DNA of 64,000 nt from Burkholderiales bacterium (GTDB lineage: Bacteria > Pseudomonadota > Gammaproteobacteria > Burkholderiales > Burkholderiaceae_C), in assembly GCA_016702555.1 (NCBI GenBank), contig JADJDV010000001.1, forward strand, positions 62,001-126,000, read 5' to 3'. The stretch's first letter is position 1. Each line of letters opens with the position of its first letter. Under the pieces are notes generated by a model. The model worked only from the letters and a program-made list of their open reading frames with translations, did no database searches and was not told the DNA's origin. Below, piece by piece: positions 1-8,176 of the stretch. The translations under genes and the position numbers were made by a program.

Positions 1-2
1 TC

Positions 3-500
3 CGCCTGCTGAACGACACCGACCTGCCGGCCTACAAGGCGCTGCGCGACATCGGCCTGCAGCACGATCCGGAGGCCTTTACCTCCGACTTCGACACCGC
101 CAGCGCGCTGCCGCCGGCCACCTACGCCACGCGCCTGGGCCAGCCGCCGGACGACCACTTCATCCTCGGCGCCTTCGACGCCAGCGGCGCCATGCTGGGC
201 GCGGTGGTGTGCGAGCGCGAGTCGCAGCTGAAAAAACGCCACGAGGCGCAACTGGTCGGCATGATCATCGCACCCAAGCTGCGCAAGCGCGGCATCGGCA
301 AGGCGCTGCTGCAGGAGTTCGACCAGCTGGTGCGCCGGCTGCCGGGGCTGGAGCAGGTGGTGCTGAGCGTCACCGCCAGCAACGCGCACGCCGTCGGGCT
401 GTACGAGGCCGCCGGCTTCGTGCGCTACGGGCTGCAGCCGCGCGCCATCAAGATCGGTGGCGACTACCACGACAAGGCGCTGATGCTGAAAACTCTCTGA
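3..500 (+). CDS. GNAT-family N-acetyltransferase, 5' end cut by window edge
   Basis: The reading frame is already open at the window edge, so the first few residues are missing. The visible product is about 165 residues. It begins close to the usual GNAT N-terminus (LLNDTDLPAYKALRD) and contains the acetyl-CoA binding region: the strand LVGMIIAPKLRKRGIG supplies the R/Q-x-x-G-x-G/A type loop, followed by a helix that ends in LLQEF. The later SVTASNAHAVGLYEAAGF segment is the typical GNAT motif B. It should transfer an acetyl group from acetyl-CoA to an amine, but the substrate cannot be read from sequence. It stops directly before an inverted-repeat element that fills the gap to moeA. Confidence 0.85.
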   Translation, partial: RLLNDTDLPAYKALRDIGLQHDPEAFTSDFDTASALPPATYATRLGQPPDDHFILGAFDASGAMLGAVVCERESQLKKRHEAQLVGMIIAPKLRKRGIGKALLQEFDQLVRRLPGLEQVVLSVTASNAHAVGLYEAAGFVRYGLQPRAIKIGGDYHDKALMLKTL

Positions 501-737
501 TCCTAGAAGCGGCAGTTGACCGCTTTCGCCCTTCAGACCACCCCCATGAACATCGACTTCCCCGGCTCCGGTGACACCCATCCATTAAGTAAGCGCGCTA
601 CGCACCCGATCGCACCGTGCTGGCCGCGCCAGGCGGCCTTGCTCGTCCTAGCAGGCGCGAAGCCTGCGTCGTCCTCACGCCTTGCCTGCCACCCCCATCA
701 CGGCACGCTCGGTCGCGTCCAACCGCCGCTTCTAGGA
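501..737. repeat. MITE-like element with 23-bp terminal inverted repeats
   Basis: Positions 501-523 and 715-737 are inverted repeats matching at 20 of 23 bases; both outer ends read TCCTAGAAGCGGC. The inside has no convincing gene. It holds a further perfect 6-bp stem (GCAGGC 651-656 with GCCTGC 662-667). The element fills exactly the space between the acetyltransferase stop codon and the moeA start. Its right end supplies the AGG before the moeA ATG and the A of that ATG. That it is a mobile or repeated element is an inference from its structure. Confidence 0.55.
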
Positions 738-2086
738 TGAAGAGCACCGCCGAGATCGCCGCGCAGCTCGATGGCTACGACCCGCAGGCGCTGCCGGCGC
801 ATGCGGTCAACGCCTTCCTGGAACGGCTGGTCGAACCGGTGACCGAGGTCGAGCGCGTGCCGCTGTTCGAGGCGCTGGGCCGCGTGCTGGCCGAGGACAT
901 CGTCTCGCCGATCAGCGTGCCGCCGCACGACAATTCGGCCATGGACGGCTTCGCTTTCGATGGCACCCAACTCGTGCCAGGCCTGCCACTCATGCTGAAG
1001 GTCATCGGCACGGCGCTGGCCGGCGCCGCCTGGCGCGGCAGCGTGCAGGCCGGTGAGTGCGTGAAGATCATGACCGGCGCCGTCATGCCGGCGGGCCTCG
1101 ACACTGTGGTGCCGCAGGAGTTCACGCAGCTCGAAGGCGATCGGGTGCGCATTCCGGCCGACCTGCTGCGGCCGGGCGACAACCGCCGTTTTGCCGGCGA
1201 AGACCTGATGGCCGGCCAGCCGGCGCTGCGCCGGGGCGAACGGCTGGGGCCGGCCGCGCTCGGCCTGGTGGCGAGCCTGGGGCTGGCGGACGTGGCGGTG
1301 TGGCGGCGCCTGCGCGTGGCCTATTTCTCCACCGGCGACGAAATCCTGAGCCTGGGTGAGGCGCCGCGCGAGGGCGCCGTCTACGACAGCAACCGCTACA
1401 CCGTGTTCGGCCTGCTGACGCGCCTGGGCTGCCAGATGGTCGACCTGGGCGTGGTGCGCGACGACCCGGTGGCTCTGGAGGCCGCATTTCGAAGCGCAGC
1501 CGAGCGCGCCGACGCCGTCATCACCAGCGGCGGCGTCAGCGTGGGCGAGGCCGACCACACGCGCGCCATGATGAAGCAGCTGGGCGACGTCGCCTTCTGG
1601 CGCATCGCCATGCGCCCCGGCCGGCCGATGGCGGCTGGGCGCATCGGCGCCGGCGAACTGGTGCAGCACGACGCGGGCACCCTGCCCGAGAGCGCCGTCC
1701 GCTATCTGCAGGCCGGCAAGCCACCGACCAACGCGGTGCTGTTCGGCCTGCCCGGCAACCCGGTGGCGGTGATGGTCAACTTTCTGGCCTTTGTGCGCCC
1801 GGCCCTGCTGCGCATGATGGGCGCGGATCCTCAGCCGCCGCTGCTGCTGCGCGCCACCAGCGAAGAGGCCCTGCGCAAGAAGCCCGGCCGCACCGAATAC
1901 CAGCGCGGCCTGGTGACCCGGCACGTCGACGGCTCCTTGAGCGTGCGTGCGATCGGCAACCAGGGCTCGGGCGTGCTGTCCTCGATGGTGCAGGCCAACG
2001 GGTTGATCGTGCTCGACCACGAGCAGGGTCCGGTCGCCATCGGCGATCCGCTCAGCGTGATGATGTTCGAGGGTGCGGTCGGCTAG
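737..2086 (+). CDS. moeA: Molybdopterin molybdenumtransferase MoeA
   Basis: MoeA inserts molybdate into adenylylated molybdopterin to complete the molybdenum cofactor in the cytoplasm. The 449-residue product has the N-terminal VPPHDNSAMDGFAFD motif, the central YFSTGDEI and YDSNRYTVFGLL segments, the MoCF-type ITSGGVSVGEADH loop and FGLPGNPVAVMVNF. A stretch around GELVQHDAGTLPESAV makes it somewhat longer than E. coli MoeA. An in-frame GTG/ATG-rich extension exists upstream to 617, but the family start at MKSTAEIAAQ (737) fits best. Other moa/mob genes are not in the window. An IS5-family element sits 11 bases past the stop. Confidence 0.95.
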   Translation: MKSTAEIAAQLDGYDPQALPAHAVNAFLERLVEPVTEVERVPLFEALGRVLAEDIVSPISVPPHDNSAMDGFAFDGTQLVPGLPLMLKVIGTALAGAAWRGSVQAGECVKIMTGAVMPAGLDTVVPQEFTQLEGDRVRIPADLLRPGDNRRFAGEDLMAGQPALRRGERLGPAALGLVASLGLADVAVWRRLRVAYFSTGDEILSLGEAPREGAVYDSNRYTVFGLLTRLGCQMVDLGVVRDDPVALEAAFRSAAERADAVITSGGVSVGEADHTRAMMKQLGDVAFWRIAMRPGRPMAAGRIGAGELVQHDAGTLPESAVRYLQAGKPPTNAVLFGLPGNPVAVMVNFLAFVRPALLRMMGADPQPPLLLRATSEEALRKKPGRTEYQRGLVTRHVDGSLSVRAIGNQGSGVLSSMVQANGLIVLDHEQGPVAIGDPLSVMMFEGAVG

Positions 2087-2097
2087 ATGCCTGTTAA

Positions 2098-3268
2098 GGA
2101 CGGTCTGAATAATTGACACGCGGATGTGCTTGGCTGTCCATTTTTTAGCTCTTGCTGGAAACTGAGACCTCGCCGGACGTTTTCGCCTTGCTCGGAGGTT
2201 TTTTGCTCTCCCGCAGGCCCTTTTGGCCCGCGCCGGGCGCACCTATGCCATCAACTTCTTGCGCGCCATCCACAGGTTGGCCAGGCCCAACAAGGTCACG
2301 ATCTGCGCCGTGTTCTTCTTCAAACCCCGGTAGCGCACCTTCACATAGCCGAACTGGCACTTCACGACCCGAAACGGATGCTCGACCTTGGCGCGGATGC
2401 TGGCCTTGATGCGTTCGATCTGATCAAGCTTGCCTTCGATCGGATCGTCCTTGTCCAGCGCTTTGCGCTGGCCCGGCTTCATGGCCACATGCCAGGTGAC
2501 ACTTTTCCTTGGCATCGGCTCGCTTGTCAGCACCCTGGAAGGCCGAGTCGCCAAAGGCATTGCTTTCTTCACCGTGCAGCAAGGCGTTGGCCTCAACGAT
2601 GTCATGCACGTTGCCTGCCGTGCCACGCACGCTGTGCGTCAAGCCTGAGTCGGCGTCCACACCGATGTGCGTCTTCATCCCAAAGTACCAGTTGTTGCCC
2701 TTCTTGCTGGAGCGCATCTGGGCATCGCGCGCGTTGTCCTTGTTCTTGGTGGAGCTGGGCGCAGCAATCAAGGTGGCGTCCACGGCGGTGCCAGCCTTGA
2801 GCAGCAATCCCTTGGCGATGAGCAGCTCGTTGATGAGCTTGAACATCTGCTCGGCCAGCTTGTGCTGCTCCAGCAGGTGACGAAAGCGCAAGATGGTGCT
2901 CTCGTCGGGCAGGCGCGTATGCCAGTTGTCCAGGCCCGCAAACTCGCGGTACAGCGGCACGTCGTGCAAGGCTTCTTCCATGGCCGGATCGCTCAGGGTG
3001 AACCACTGCTGCATGAAGTGAATGCGCAGCATGGTTTCAATCGCAAAGGGCTGACGCCCGCGTCGGCCAGCCTCAGGGCATATGGCGCGATCAAGGCCAC
3101 CAGATCGGCCCAAGGCACCACGGCATTCATCTCATCGAGAAAGCGCCGCTTGCGCGTGCGCTTGACACTCAGGTTCAGGCCAAGGTCTGATTGCTTCATG
3201 GCGCTCAATTGTCCCAAAGACGCTACATCTTGCATAGCATGAGATCTGCAGATTTGTGCAGACCTTCC
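2098..3268 (-). mobile_element. IS5-family insertion sequence with TTAA target duplication
   Basis: The element is 1171 bp. Its ends are imperfect inverted repeats: the left end reads GGACGGTCTGAATAA, and the complement of the right end reads GGAAGGTCTGCACAA. It is flanked by TTAA on both sides (2094-2097 and 3269-3272), which fits the 4-bp YTAR target duplication of the IS5 group. It has landed inside a palindromic repeat: the bases left of the element continue the arm that resumes at 3273. The transposase gene inside is broken. Confidence 0.85.
2243..3199 (-). pseudogene. IS5-family transposase, two frameshifts
   Basis: Reading on the minus strand, the N-terminal part (MKQSDLGLNLSVKRTRKRRF, then LDEMNAVVPW) is typical of IS5-group transposases. 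The frame is lost near 3080 and picks up as PFAIETMLRIHFMQQWF, and continues with the DDE-domain parts TAVDATLIAAPSST and THIGVDADSGLTH. A second shift near 2500 leads to HVAMKPGQRKALDKDD and the C-terminal KCQFGYVKVRYRGLKKN. All domains are present but no single frame covers them. The copy is probably inactive unless the shifts are sequencing errors. Confidence 0.85.
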
Positions 3269-3272
3269 TTAA

Positions 3273-3525
3273 CGCTATTTTTGGCCATGCGTTGCGAGGC
3301 AAAAAGGCCACTCGCCAAGGCGCCAGCCACCGCCAAGGTAGGCACCGTGGCAAGGATGGCAACGCCGGCGATGGTCTTTTTGATCGCAACCCGGAGGGAA
3401 CATGCTCAAGAAACCGCCACTCGTCGTTGCACTCCTAGCCCAGACGCCCGGTCCGGGCGTCGTCCTGCGCCTAGATTGGCGGTTTCTTGAGCATGTTCGC
3501 ATGGCCAAAAATAGCGTTAACAGGC
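3273..3525. repeat. Nested palindromic repeat element
   Basis: The outer arms are perfect: 3273-3291 plus the nine bases left of the IS (2089-2097) pair over 28 bases with 3498-3525. An inner pair, 3398-3419 and 3477-3498, is perfect over 22 bases and encloses a GCCCGGTCCGGGC hairpin. The left arm is interrupted by 106 bases (3292-3397), which have their own imperfect inverted ends (3291-3309 with 3373-3390). Without that insert the arms would form one continuous inverted repeat of about 49 bases. No gene was recognised inside. Confidence 0.6.
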
Positions 3526-3531
3526 CCTGAT

Positions 3532-3996
3532 TCAGGCCACGGCCAGTTCGCCCTGCGATTCCACCAGCGCCGCCAACTCGGGCCGCGACGGCAAGCGGCC
3601 AAACCAGCCCAGGTGCATCACGCGCGCCACGCCGACCGCCACGTCCTGCAGGTGCGCCGCCTGCTGCGGCGCGCACAGCGCCTCGGTGTGTTGCCGCCAC
3701 AGCCGCAGCCAGCGCGCCAGATGCACCGGCGCCAGATCCGGCAAGACCATGTGCTTCTTGTAGACGTCGCCGCGAAAGCTGCGCTCGATCTTGCACGCGG
3801 TGCACCAGAAGTCGACCATGCGCGCCAGGTGCGCGTCCCAGCGGCCTTGCAGCGGCGGCTCGAACACCGGGCCGAGCAGCGCGTCGGCGCGGATGTCGGC
3901 GTAGAAGCGATCGACCAGCCGCGTGATCGTGGCGCGGTCCAGCGGTCGTTCCGTGGTCGATACCTGATTCGCAGCGCTCAAAGATGCATCTGTCAT
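3532..3996 (-). CDS. Group III truncated haemoglobin (TrHb3)
   Basis: This 154-residue haem protein belongs to the 2-over-2 globins. Members such as Campylobacter Ctb bind oxygen and are tied to microaerobic or nitrosative conditions. Visible marks are the B-helix LVDRFYADIRADALLGPVF with the B10 Tyr (about residue 32), the YKKHMVLPDLAPVH segment with the likely proximal His (about 82), and the G-helix Trp in RWLRLW. It has roughly 20 extra residues at the N-terminus. A TTG at 3981 is a possible alternative start and would place the palindrome 3981-4003 upstream rather than over the start. The downstream neighbour is the palindromic repeat. Confidence 0.85.
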   Translation of the reverse strand: MTDASLSAANQVSTTERPLDRATITRLVDRFYADIRADALLGPVFEPPLQGRWDAHLARMVDFWCTACKIERSFRGDVYKKHMVLPDLAPVHLARWLRLWRQHTEALCAPQQAAHLQDVAVGVARVMHLGWFGRLPSRPELAALVESQGELAVA

Positions 3997-4003
3997 GCAT
4001 CAA
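3981..4003 (-). promoter_or_regulatory. NsrR-like palindrome at the TrHb3 start
   Basis: The sequence AAGATGCATCT is followed one base later by TCATGCATCAA, giving the inverted core GATGCAT / ATGCATC. One half-site matches the NsrR half-site AAGATGCATTT at 10 of 11 positions; the other keeps the GATGCAT core. NsrR is a nitric-oxide-sensing repressor, and truncated haemoglobin genes are sensible targets. The site overlaps the annotated ATG. Regulation is inferred only. Confidence 0.4.
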
Positions 4004-4018
4004 TGATATCGGCGCCGC

Positions 4019-5005
4019 TCAATCGCTGCTGATCTGCGCTTCCTTGACCAGCCTGGCAAACTTCTCGGTTTCGTCGTGGATCTGGCGCGCCATCTGTTCG
4101 CTGCTGTTGCCGATCGGCTGCGCGCCGATCTCGTCCATGCGCTTGCCGAACTCGGGCGATTTGATGATCTTCACCATCTCGGTGTTCAGGCGCGCCACGA
4201 TGTCCTTGGGCGTGGCCGCGGGCGCCAGCACGCCGAACCAGGTGCCGATGTTGAAGCCTTTCAGCCCCACCTCGTCCAGCGTCGGCACCTCGGGCAAGGC
4301 CGCCGAGCGCGTGGCCGTGGTGATGGCCAGCGGCCGCAGCTTGCCGGCCTTGATGTGCGGCAGCACCGGCGTGATGGTGTCAAACGACATCAGGATCTGT
4401 CCGCCCAGCAGGTCGGTCGCCAGCGGGCCGCTGCCCTTGTAGGGCACGTGCGTCAGCTGCACGCCGGTCAGCTGCTGGAACTGCGTGCCGATCAGGTGCT
4501 GCGCCGTGCCGTTGCCGTTGGAGCCGTAGTTGGCCTTGCCCGGGTTGGTCTTTACGTAGCCGACCAGTTCGCCCACGTTCTTCGCCGGAGTGGCGGCGTT
4601 GACCACCAGCACGTTCGGCACCATGGCGATCATGGTGATCGGCGTCAGGTCCTTCTGAAAGTCGTAGGGCAGCTTCTTGTAGACGCTGCCGGCGATGGTG
4701 TGGTGCACCGCACCCACCAGCAGCGTGTAGCCGTCGGCCTTGGCCTTGGCGACGTGGTCGGCGCCGATGGTGGCGCCGGCACCCGGCTTGCTTTCCACGA
4801 TCACCGGCTGGCCCAGTGCGGTCGACAGGCGCTCGCCCAGCGCGCGCGCCAGCACGTCGGTGGTGCCACCAGCGGCGAAAGGCACCACCAGGCTGATCGG
4901 CTTGCTGGGCCAGGCTTGCGCGGCAGCCGTGCCGCAGGCCAGCGCGCCGGCCAGCGCCACGCCGTGCAGCGCCAGGCGCCGCGTGATGCGAAGGGAAGAA
5001 TGCAT
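4019..5005 (-). CDS. Bug-family (TctC-like) tripartite tricarboxylate transporter binding protein
   Basis: This is a 328-residue periplasmic substrate-binding protein. It has a signal peptide (RRLALHGVALAGALACGTAAAQA) followed by the family opening WPSKPISLVVPFAAGGTTDV. Other family segments are ESKPGAGATIGADHVAKA, HTIAGSVYKKLPYDFQKDLT and FDTITPVLPHIKAGKLRPLA. Bug proteins bind carboxylates and often have no dedicated permease nearby; no TctA/TctB gene is seen here. It lies 55 bp downstream of a tartrate/malate dehydrogenase on the same strand, so a C4-dicarboxylate ligand is a reasonable guess. The last gene of this strand run is the haemoglobin, 22 bp further. Confidence 0.92.
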   Translation of the reverse strand: MHSSLRITRRLALHGVALAGALACGTAAAQAWPSKPISLVVPFAAGGTTDVLARALGERLSTALGQPVIVESKPGAGATIGADHVAKAKADGYTLLVGAVHHTIAGSVYKKLPYDFQKDLTPITMIAMVPNVLVVNAATPAKNVGELVGYVKTNPGKANYGSNGNGTAQHLIGTQFQQLTGVQLTHVPYKGSGPLATDLLGGQILMSFDTITPVLPHIKAGKLRPLAITTATRSAALPEVPTLDEVGLKGFNIGTWFGVLAPAATPKDIVARLNTEMVKIIKSPEFGKRMDEIGAQPIGNSSEQMARQIHDETEKFARLVKEAQISSD

Positions 5006-5060
5006 GGAAGTCTCCTCAAGTGACTGGGCTGGAAATCGGGTGCATGGTGATTGATCGCCC

Positions 5061-6149
5061 TCAGGCGGCCTGGCGCAGGCTGCCGCCCTGCAGCAGCGTG
5101 CACACCGCGTCGGTCACCTGCGCGGTGGTGGCCTCACCGCCCAGGTCGCGCGTGTGCAGCGCAGGGTCGGCGGTGACCTGCTCGATCGCTGCCATCAGCC
5201 GCGCCGCGGCCTCGGGCTCGCCCAGGTGCTCCAGCAGCATCACCGCCGACCAGAAGGTGCCGATGGGGTTGGCCAGGCCGCGCCCCATGATGTCGAAGGC
5301 CGAGCCGTGGATGGGCTCGAACATGCTGGGGTAGCGGCGCTCCGGGTCCAGGTTGGCGGTCGGCGCAATGCCCAGGCTGCCGGCCAGCGCGGCGGCCAGA
5401 TCGCTCAGGATGTCGGCGTGCAGGTTGGTGGCGACGATGGTGTCCAGGCTGGCCGGACGGTTTACCATGCGCGCGGTGGCGGCGTCGACGATCTCCTTGT
5501 CCCAGCTGACGTCGGGAAACTCGCGCGCCACCTCCGCCGCGATCTCGTCCCACATCACCATCGCGTGGCGTTGCGCGTTGCTCTTGGTGATCACCGTCAG
5601 CAGCTTGCGCGGGCGCGACTGCGCCAGCCGGAAGGCGAAGCGGATCACGCGCTCGCAGCCGGCGCGCGTCATCATCGAGACGTCGGTCGCCACCTCGATC
5701 GGGTGCCCCTGGTGCACGCGGCCGCCGACGCCGGAATACTCGCCCTCGGAGTTCTCGCGCACGATGACCCAGTTCAGGTCCTCCGGCCGGCAGCGCTTGA
5801 GCGGCGCGTCGATGCCCGGCAGGATGCGCGTCGGGCGCACGTTGGCGTACTGGTCCAGCCCCTGGCAGATCTTCAGGCGCAGGCCCCACAGCGTGATGTG
5901 GTCGGCGATGTCGGGGTCACCGGCCGAACCGAACAGGACGGCGTCCTTGTCGCGCAGCTGGTCCAGCCCGTCGGCCGGCATCATCTCGCCGTGCTGGCGG
6001 TAGTAGTCACCGCCCCAGTCGAAGTTCTCGAAGTCGAAGCCGAAGCGCTGGCTGGCGCGCGCCAGCACGTCCAGCACGCGCTGGCCAGCCGGCACCACTT
6101 CCTTGCCGATGCCGTCGCCGGGAATGGTGGCAATGCGATAGGTTTTCAT
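5061..6149 (-). CDS. Tartrate dehydrogenase/decarboxylase or D-malate dehydrogenase (TtuC/DmlA family)
   Basis: This 362-residue member of the isocitrate/isopropylmalate dehydrogenase family performs NAD-dependent oxidation, often with decarboxylation, of tartrate or D-malate. Visible motifs are IATIPGDGIGKEV at the start, LLTVITKSNAQRH, the metal-binding DTIVATNLHADILSDLAAAL, and FEPIHGSAFDIMGRGLANPI, which is the family signature. The start at 6149 has a good AGGAGAG ribosome site eight bases before the ATG; an open extension to 6224 lacks one. It is divergent from a LysR gene of the kind that controls dmlA, and it precedes a Bug protein, which suggests uptake and oxidation of the same acid. 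Confidence 0.9.
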   Translation of the reverse strand: MKTYRIATIPGDGIGKEVVPAGQRVLDVLARASQRFGFDFENFDWGGDYYRQHGEMMPADGLDQLRDKDAVLFGSAGDPDIADHITLWGLRLKICQGLDQYANVRPTRILPGIDAPLKRCRPEDLNWVIVRENSEGEYSGVGGRVHQGHPIEVATDVSMMTRAGCERVIRFAFRLAQSRPRKLLTVITKSNAQRHAMVMWDEIAAEVAREFPDVSWDKEIVDAATARMVNRPASLDTIVATNLHADILSDLAAALAGSLGIAPTANLDPERRYPSMFEPIHGSAFDIMGRGLANPIGTFWSAVMLLEHLGEPEAAARLMAAIEQVTADPALHTRDLGGEATTAQVTDAVCTLLQGGSLRQAA

Positions 6150-6227
6150 GGTCACTCTCCTGTAGCAATCTCGATGCACCGACTGTAGGCAGTGGCCCGC
6201 CCGCGCAAACGCGGCTACAGTCAAAGT

Positions 6228-6250
6228 ATTGTTAACCTGAGTTCAACAAT
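6228..6250 (+). promoter_or_regulatory. LysR-type operator candidate between dehydrogenase and regulator
   Basis: ATTGTT (6228-6233) and AACAAT (6245-6250) form a perfect inverted pair with an 11-base gap, the T-N11-A layout of LysR-type sites. The right half overlaps the regulator's ATG at 6249, which would suit autorepression together with control of the divergent dehydrogenase gene. Confidence 0.5.
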
Positions 6251-7187
6251 GAGCAGCCGCACCGACGCCGTCCAGCCCGCCGACCTGGGCTTTTTCTCCA
6301 CCCTGGCCAGCGCCGGCAGCCTGAGCGCGGCGGCGCGCGAGCTGGGCATCAGCACGGCGGCGGTGAGCAAGCACCTGGCCCTGATGGAGGCGCGCCTGGG
6401 CATGCCGCTGGTCAACCGCAGCACGCGCCGCATGAGCCTGACGCCCGAGGGCACGCTGTACCTGGAACACGCGCGCCGCATCCTGGCCGACATCGCCGAG
6501 CTGCAGGAGCAGCTTGGCGGCGCGCGCGCCACGCCCAAGGGCCTGCTGCGCGTCAACGCCACGCTGGGCTTTGGCCGCAGCCATGTGGCGCCGCTGGTGT
6601 CGCGCTTCGTGGCGAAGTACCCGCAGGTGAACCTGCAGTTGCAGCTGTCGGTCAACCCGCCGCCGCTCACCGACGACGCCTACGACGTCTGCGTGCGCTT
6701 TGGCGAGCCGCCGGACGCGCGCGTGGTGGCGCGGCGGCTGGCACCCAACCGGCGCCTGCTGTGCGCGGCGCCGACCTATCTGGCGCGCCACGGCACGCCG
6801 CGCACGCCGGCCGAGCTGGCGCAGCACAACTGCATCGGCATCCGCCAGGGCGAGCAGGCCTACGGTGTCTGGCGCCTGGCCGGCGCGCGGGGCCGCGAGA
6901 CCAGCGTGCGCATCCGCGGCAGCCTGACCACCAACGATGGCGGCGTCGCCGTCCACTGGGCATTGGAAGGCCACGGCATCCTGATGCGCGCCGAGTGGGA
7001 CATCCGCCCGCACCTGCGCAGCGGCCGGCTGGTGCAGGTGCTGCCGGACTTCCACACGCCCGACGCCGACATCTACGCCGTATCACCGCGCAGCGCCCGC
7101 GCCACGGCGCGGGTGCGCGTCTTCGTCGATTTCCTGGCCGCCGCGTTCGCGCGCCAGGGCCTCACGCCAACGCCGACGTCTGCGTAA
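6249..7187 (+). CDS. LysR-family transcriptional regulator (DmlR-like)
   Basis: This 312-residue regulator has an N-terminal winged helix-turn-helix (FFSTLASAGSLSAAARELGI, then STAAVSKHLALMEARLG) and the linker LVNRSTRRMSLTPEG. An effector domain follows, with the CrgA/DmlR-type segment GLLRVNATLGFGRSHVAP. It sits opposite the dehydrogenase-Bug unit and most likely activates it in response to its substrate. The ATG at 6249 is preferred; an upstream GTG at 6192 would run through the operator region. The C-terminus ends ten bases before the small thioredoxin gene. Confidence 0.9.
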   Translation: MSSRTDAVQPADLGFFSTLASAGSLSAAARELGISTAAVSKHLALMEARLGMPLVNRSTRRMSLTPEGTLYLEHARRILADIAELQEQLGGARATPKGLLRVNATLGFGRSHVAPLVSRFVAKYPQVNLQLQLSVNPPPLTDDAYDVCVRFGEPPDARVVARRLAPNRRLLCAAPTYLARHGTPRTPAELAQHNCIGIRQGEQAYGVWRLAGARGRETSVRIRGSLTTNDGGVAVHWALEGHGILMRAEWDIRPHLRSGRLVQVLPDFHTPDADIYAVSPRSARATARVRVFVDFLAAAFARQGLTPTPTSA

Positions 7188-7196
7188 GATGCGGGC

Positions 7197-7523
7197 ATGC
7201 CCTACGTCGCCCGCTTCACGCCCGAAACCCTCACCCGCGCCCAGGTCGACGCCACAGCCGGCCCACTGGTGCTGGAGTTCGGCACCGACTGGTGCGGCTG
7301 GTGCCGCGGCGCGCAGCCGCACATCCGCACCGCCTTCGACGAGGCCGGCGGCGCCGTGCCGCATCTCAAGATCGAGGATGGCCCGGGCCGGCGGCTGGGG
7401 CGCGGCTTCGGCGTCAAGCTGTGGCCGACGCTGGTGTTTCTGCGCCATGGCGTGGAAATGGCGCGGCTGGTGCGCCCGGACAGCGCGGCCGCGGTCGCGG
7501 CCGCTTTGCGGCGCATCGGCTGA
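7197..7523 (+). CDS. Small thioredoxin-family protein
   Basis: The product is 108 residues with one thioredoxin fold. The active site is WCGWC (Cys33 and Cys36), and the conserved cis-Pro region is KLWPTLVFLRHG. It has no signal peptide, so it is likely a cytoplasmic thiol-disulphide exchanger. The CGWC core differs from the CGPC of classical thioredoxin. A close paralogue lies at 12480, where the last residues are frameshifted; this copy ends cleanly in AAALRRIG. It follows the LysR gene by nine bases and may be cotranscribed with it. Confidence 0.88.
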   Translation: MPYVARFTPETLTRAQVDATAGPLVLEFGTDWCGWCRGAQPHIRTAFDEAGGAVPHLKIEDGPGRRLGRGFGVKLWPTLVFLRHGVEMARLVRPDSAAAVAAALRRIG

Positions 7524-7557
7524 CGCCGCGCCGAGCCGTGATCAGTCGATGATCACA

Positions 7558-7684
7558 GGGCAGGTCTGAAGCCGTTTTCAGCTCGAGACATCAACAACTG
7601 TCATCCCCGCAAAGGCGGGGATCCAGGGTTTGCACCAGCGCAGCTGCTGGATTCGCCTGCGCGGGAATAACTCAAGACCTGCCC
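7558..7684. repeat. Inverted-repeat element in the gap after the thioredoxin gene
   Basis: GGGCAGGTCT (7558-7567) and AGACCTGCCC (7675-7684) are a perfect 10-bp inverted pair enclosing 107 bases. Inside is a hairpin, CCCCGC-AAAG-GCGGGG near 7605-7621, of the common 'tcatccccgc..gcggggatcca' type of interspersed repeat. No target duplication was seen. The rest of the gap 7524-7751 holds no recognisable gene. Confidence 0.45.
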
Positions 7685-8176
7685 GTCTGGCAAATGGGTC
7701 GTCGACAGCTTGGCAACCCCATGAGGCATGTGGATCAAGCTGAAATACTTATTGAATAGAAATCAAACCTCTTGAAGTTGTTGAATGTGCCCGCAGATAA
7801 TCCTCATGGAAATGATCGACATGAGGAAACTCACCCCTGAAGCGCGCCAGGAGCGGCGCCGGCAGGTCATCAAGCTGCGCCGCGCGGGCTGGACGTATGA
7901 AGCCATCGCCGCCGATCTGGGCCTGTCGCGCACCGGCGTGTTCGACATCTGCAAGCGCTATGACCAAGGCGGCGCCAAGGCGCTGGTGGACAAGCCCTGC
8001 GGGCGACCCGTGGGCGTGCTGCGTGCCCTGAGCGAAGAGCAAGAGTGAACCGCACCGGGTCTCGAGGAGGCCTGTTGGCTTGAGTCAGACCAGCATGGTC
8101 TGACGGCTCTTGGGGTTTAGGCTTTGTCTTTCTCAGCGCCCGCAGCTCGCCGGAGGCCCCTGGTTGGGCCATGTAT

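Noticed and set aside
3275..4003. 242-codon frame spanning the palindromic repeat and the haemoglobin gene
   Set aside because: It overlaps the haemoglobin in another frame and reads through the repeat. The Arg-rich translation has no family marks.
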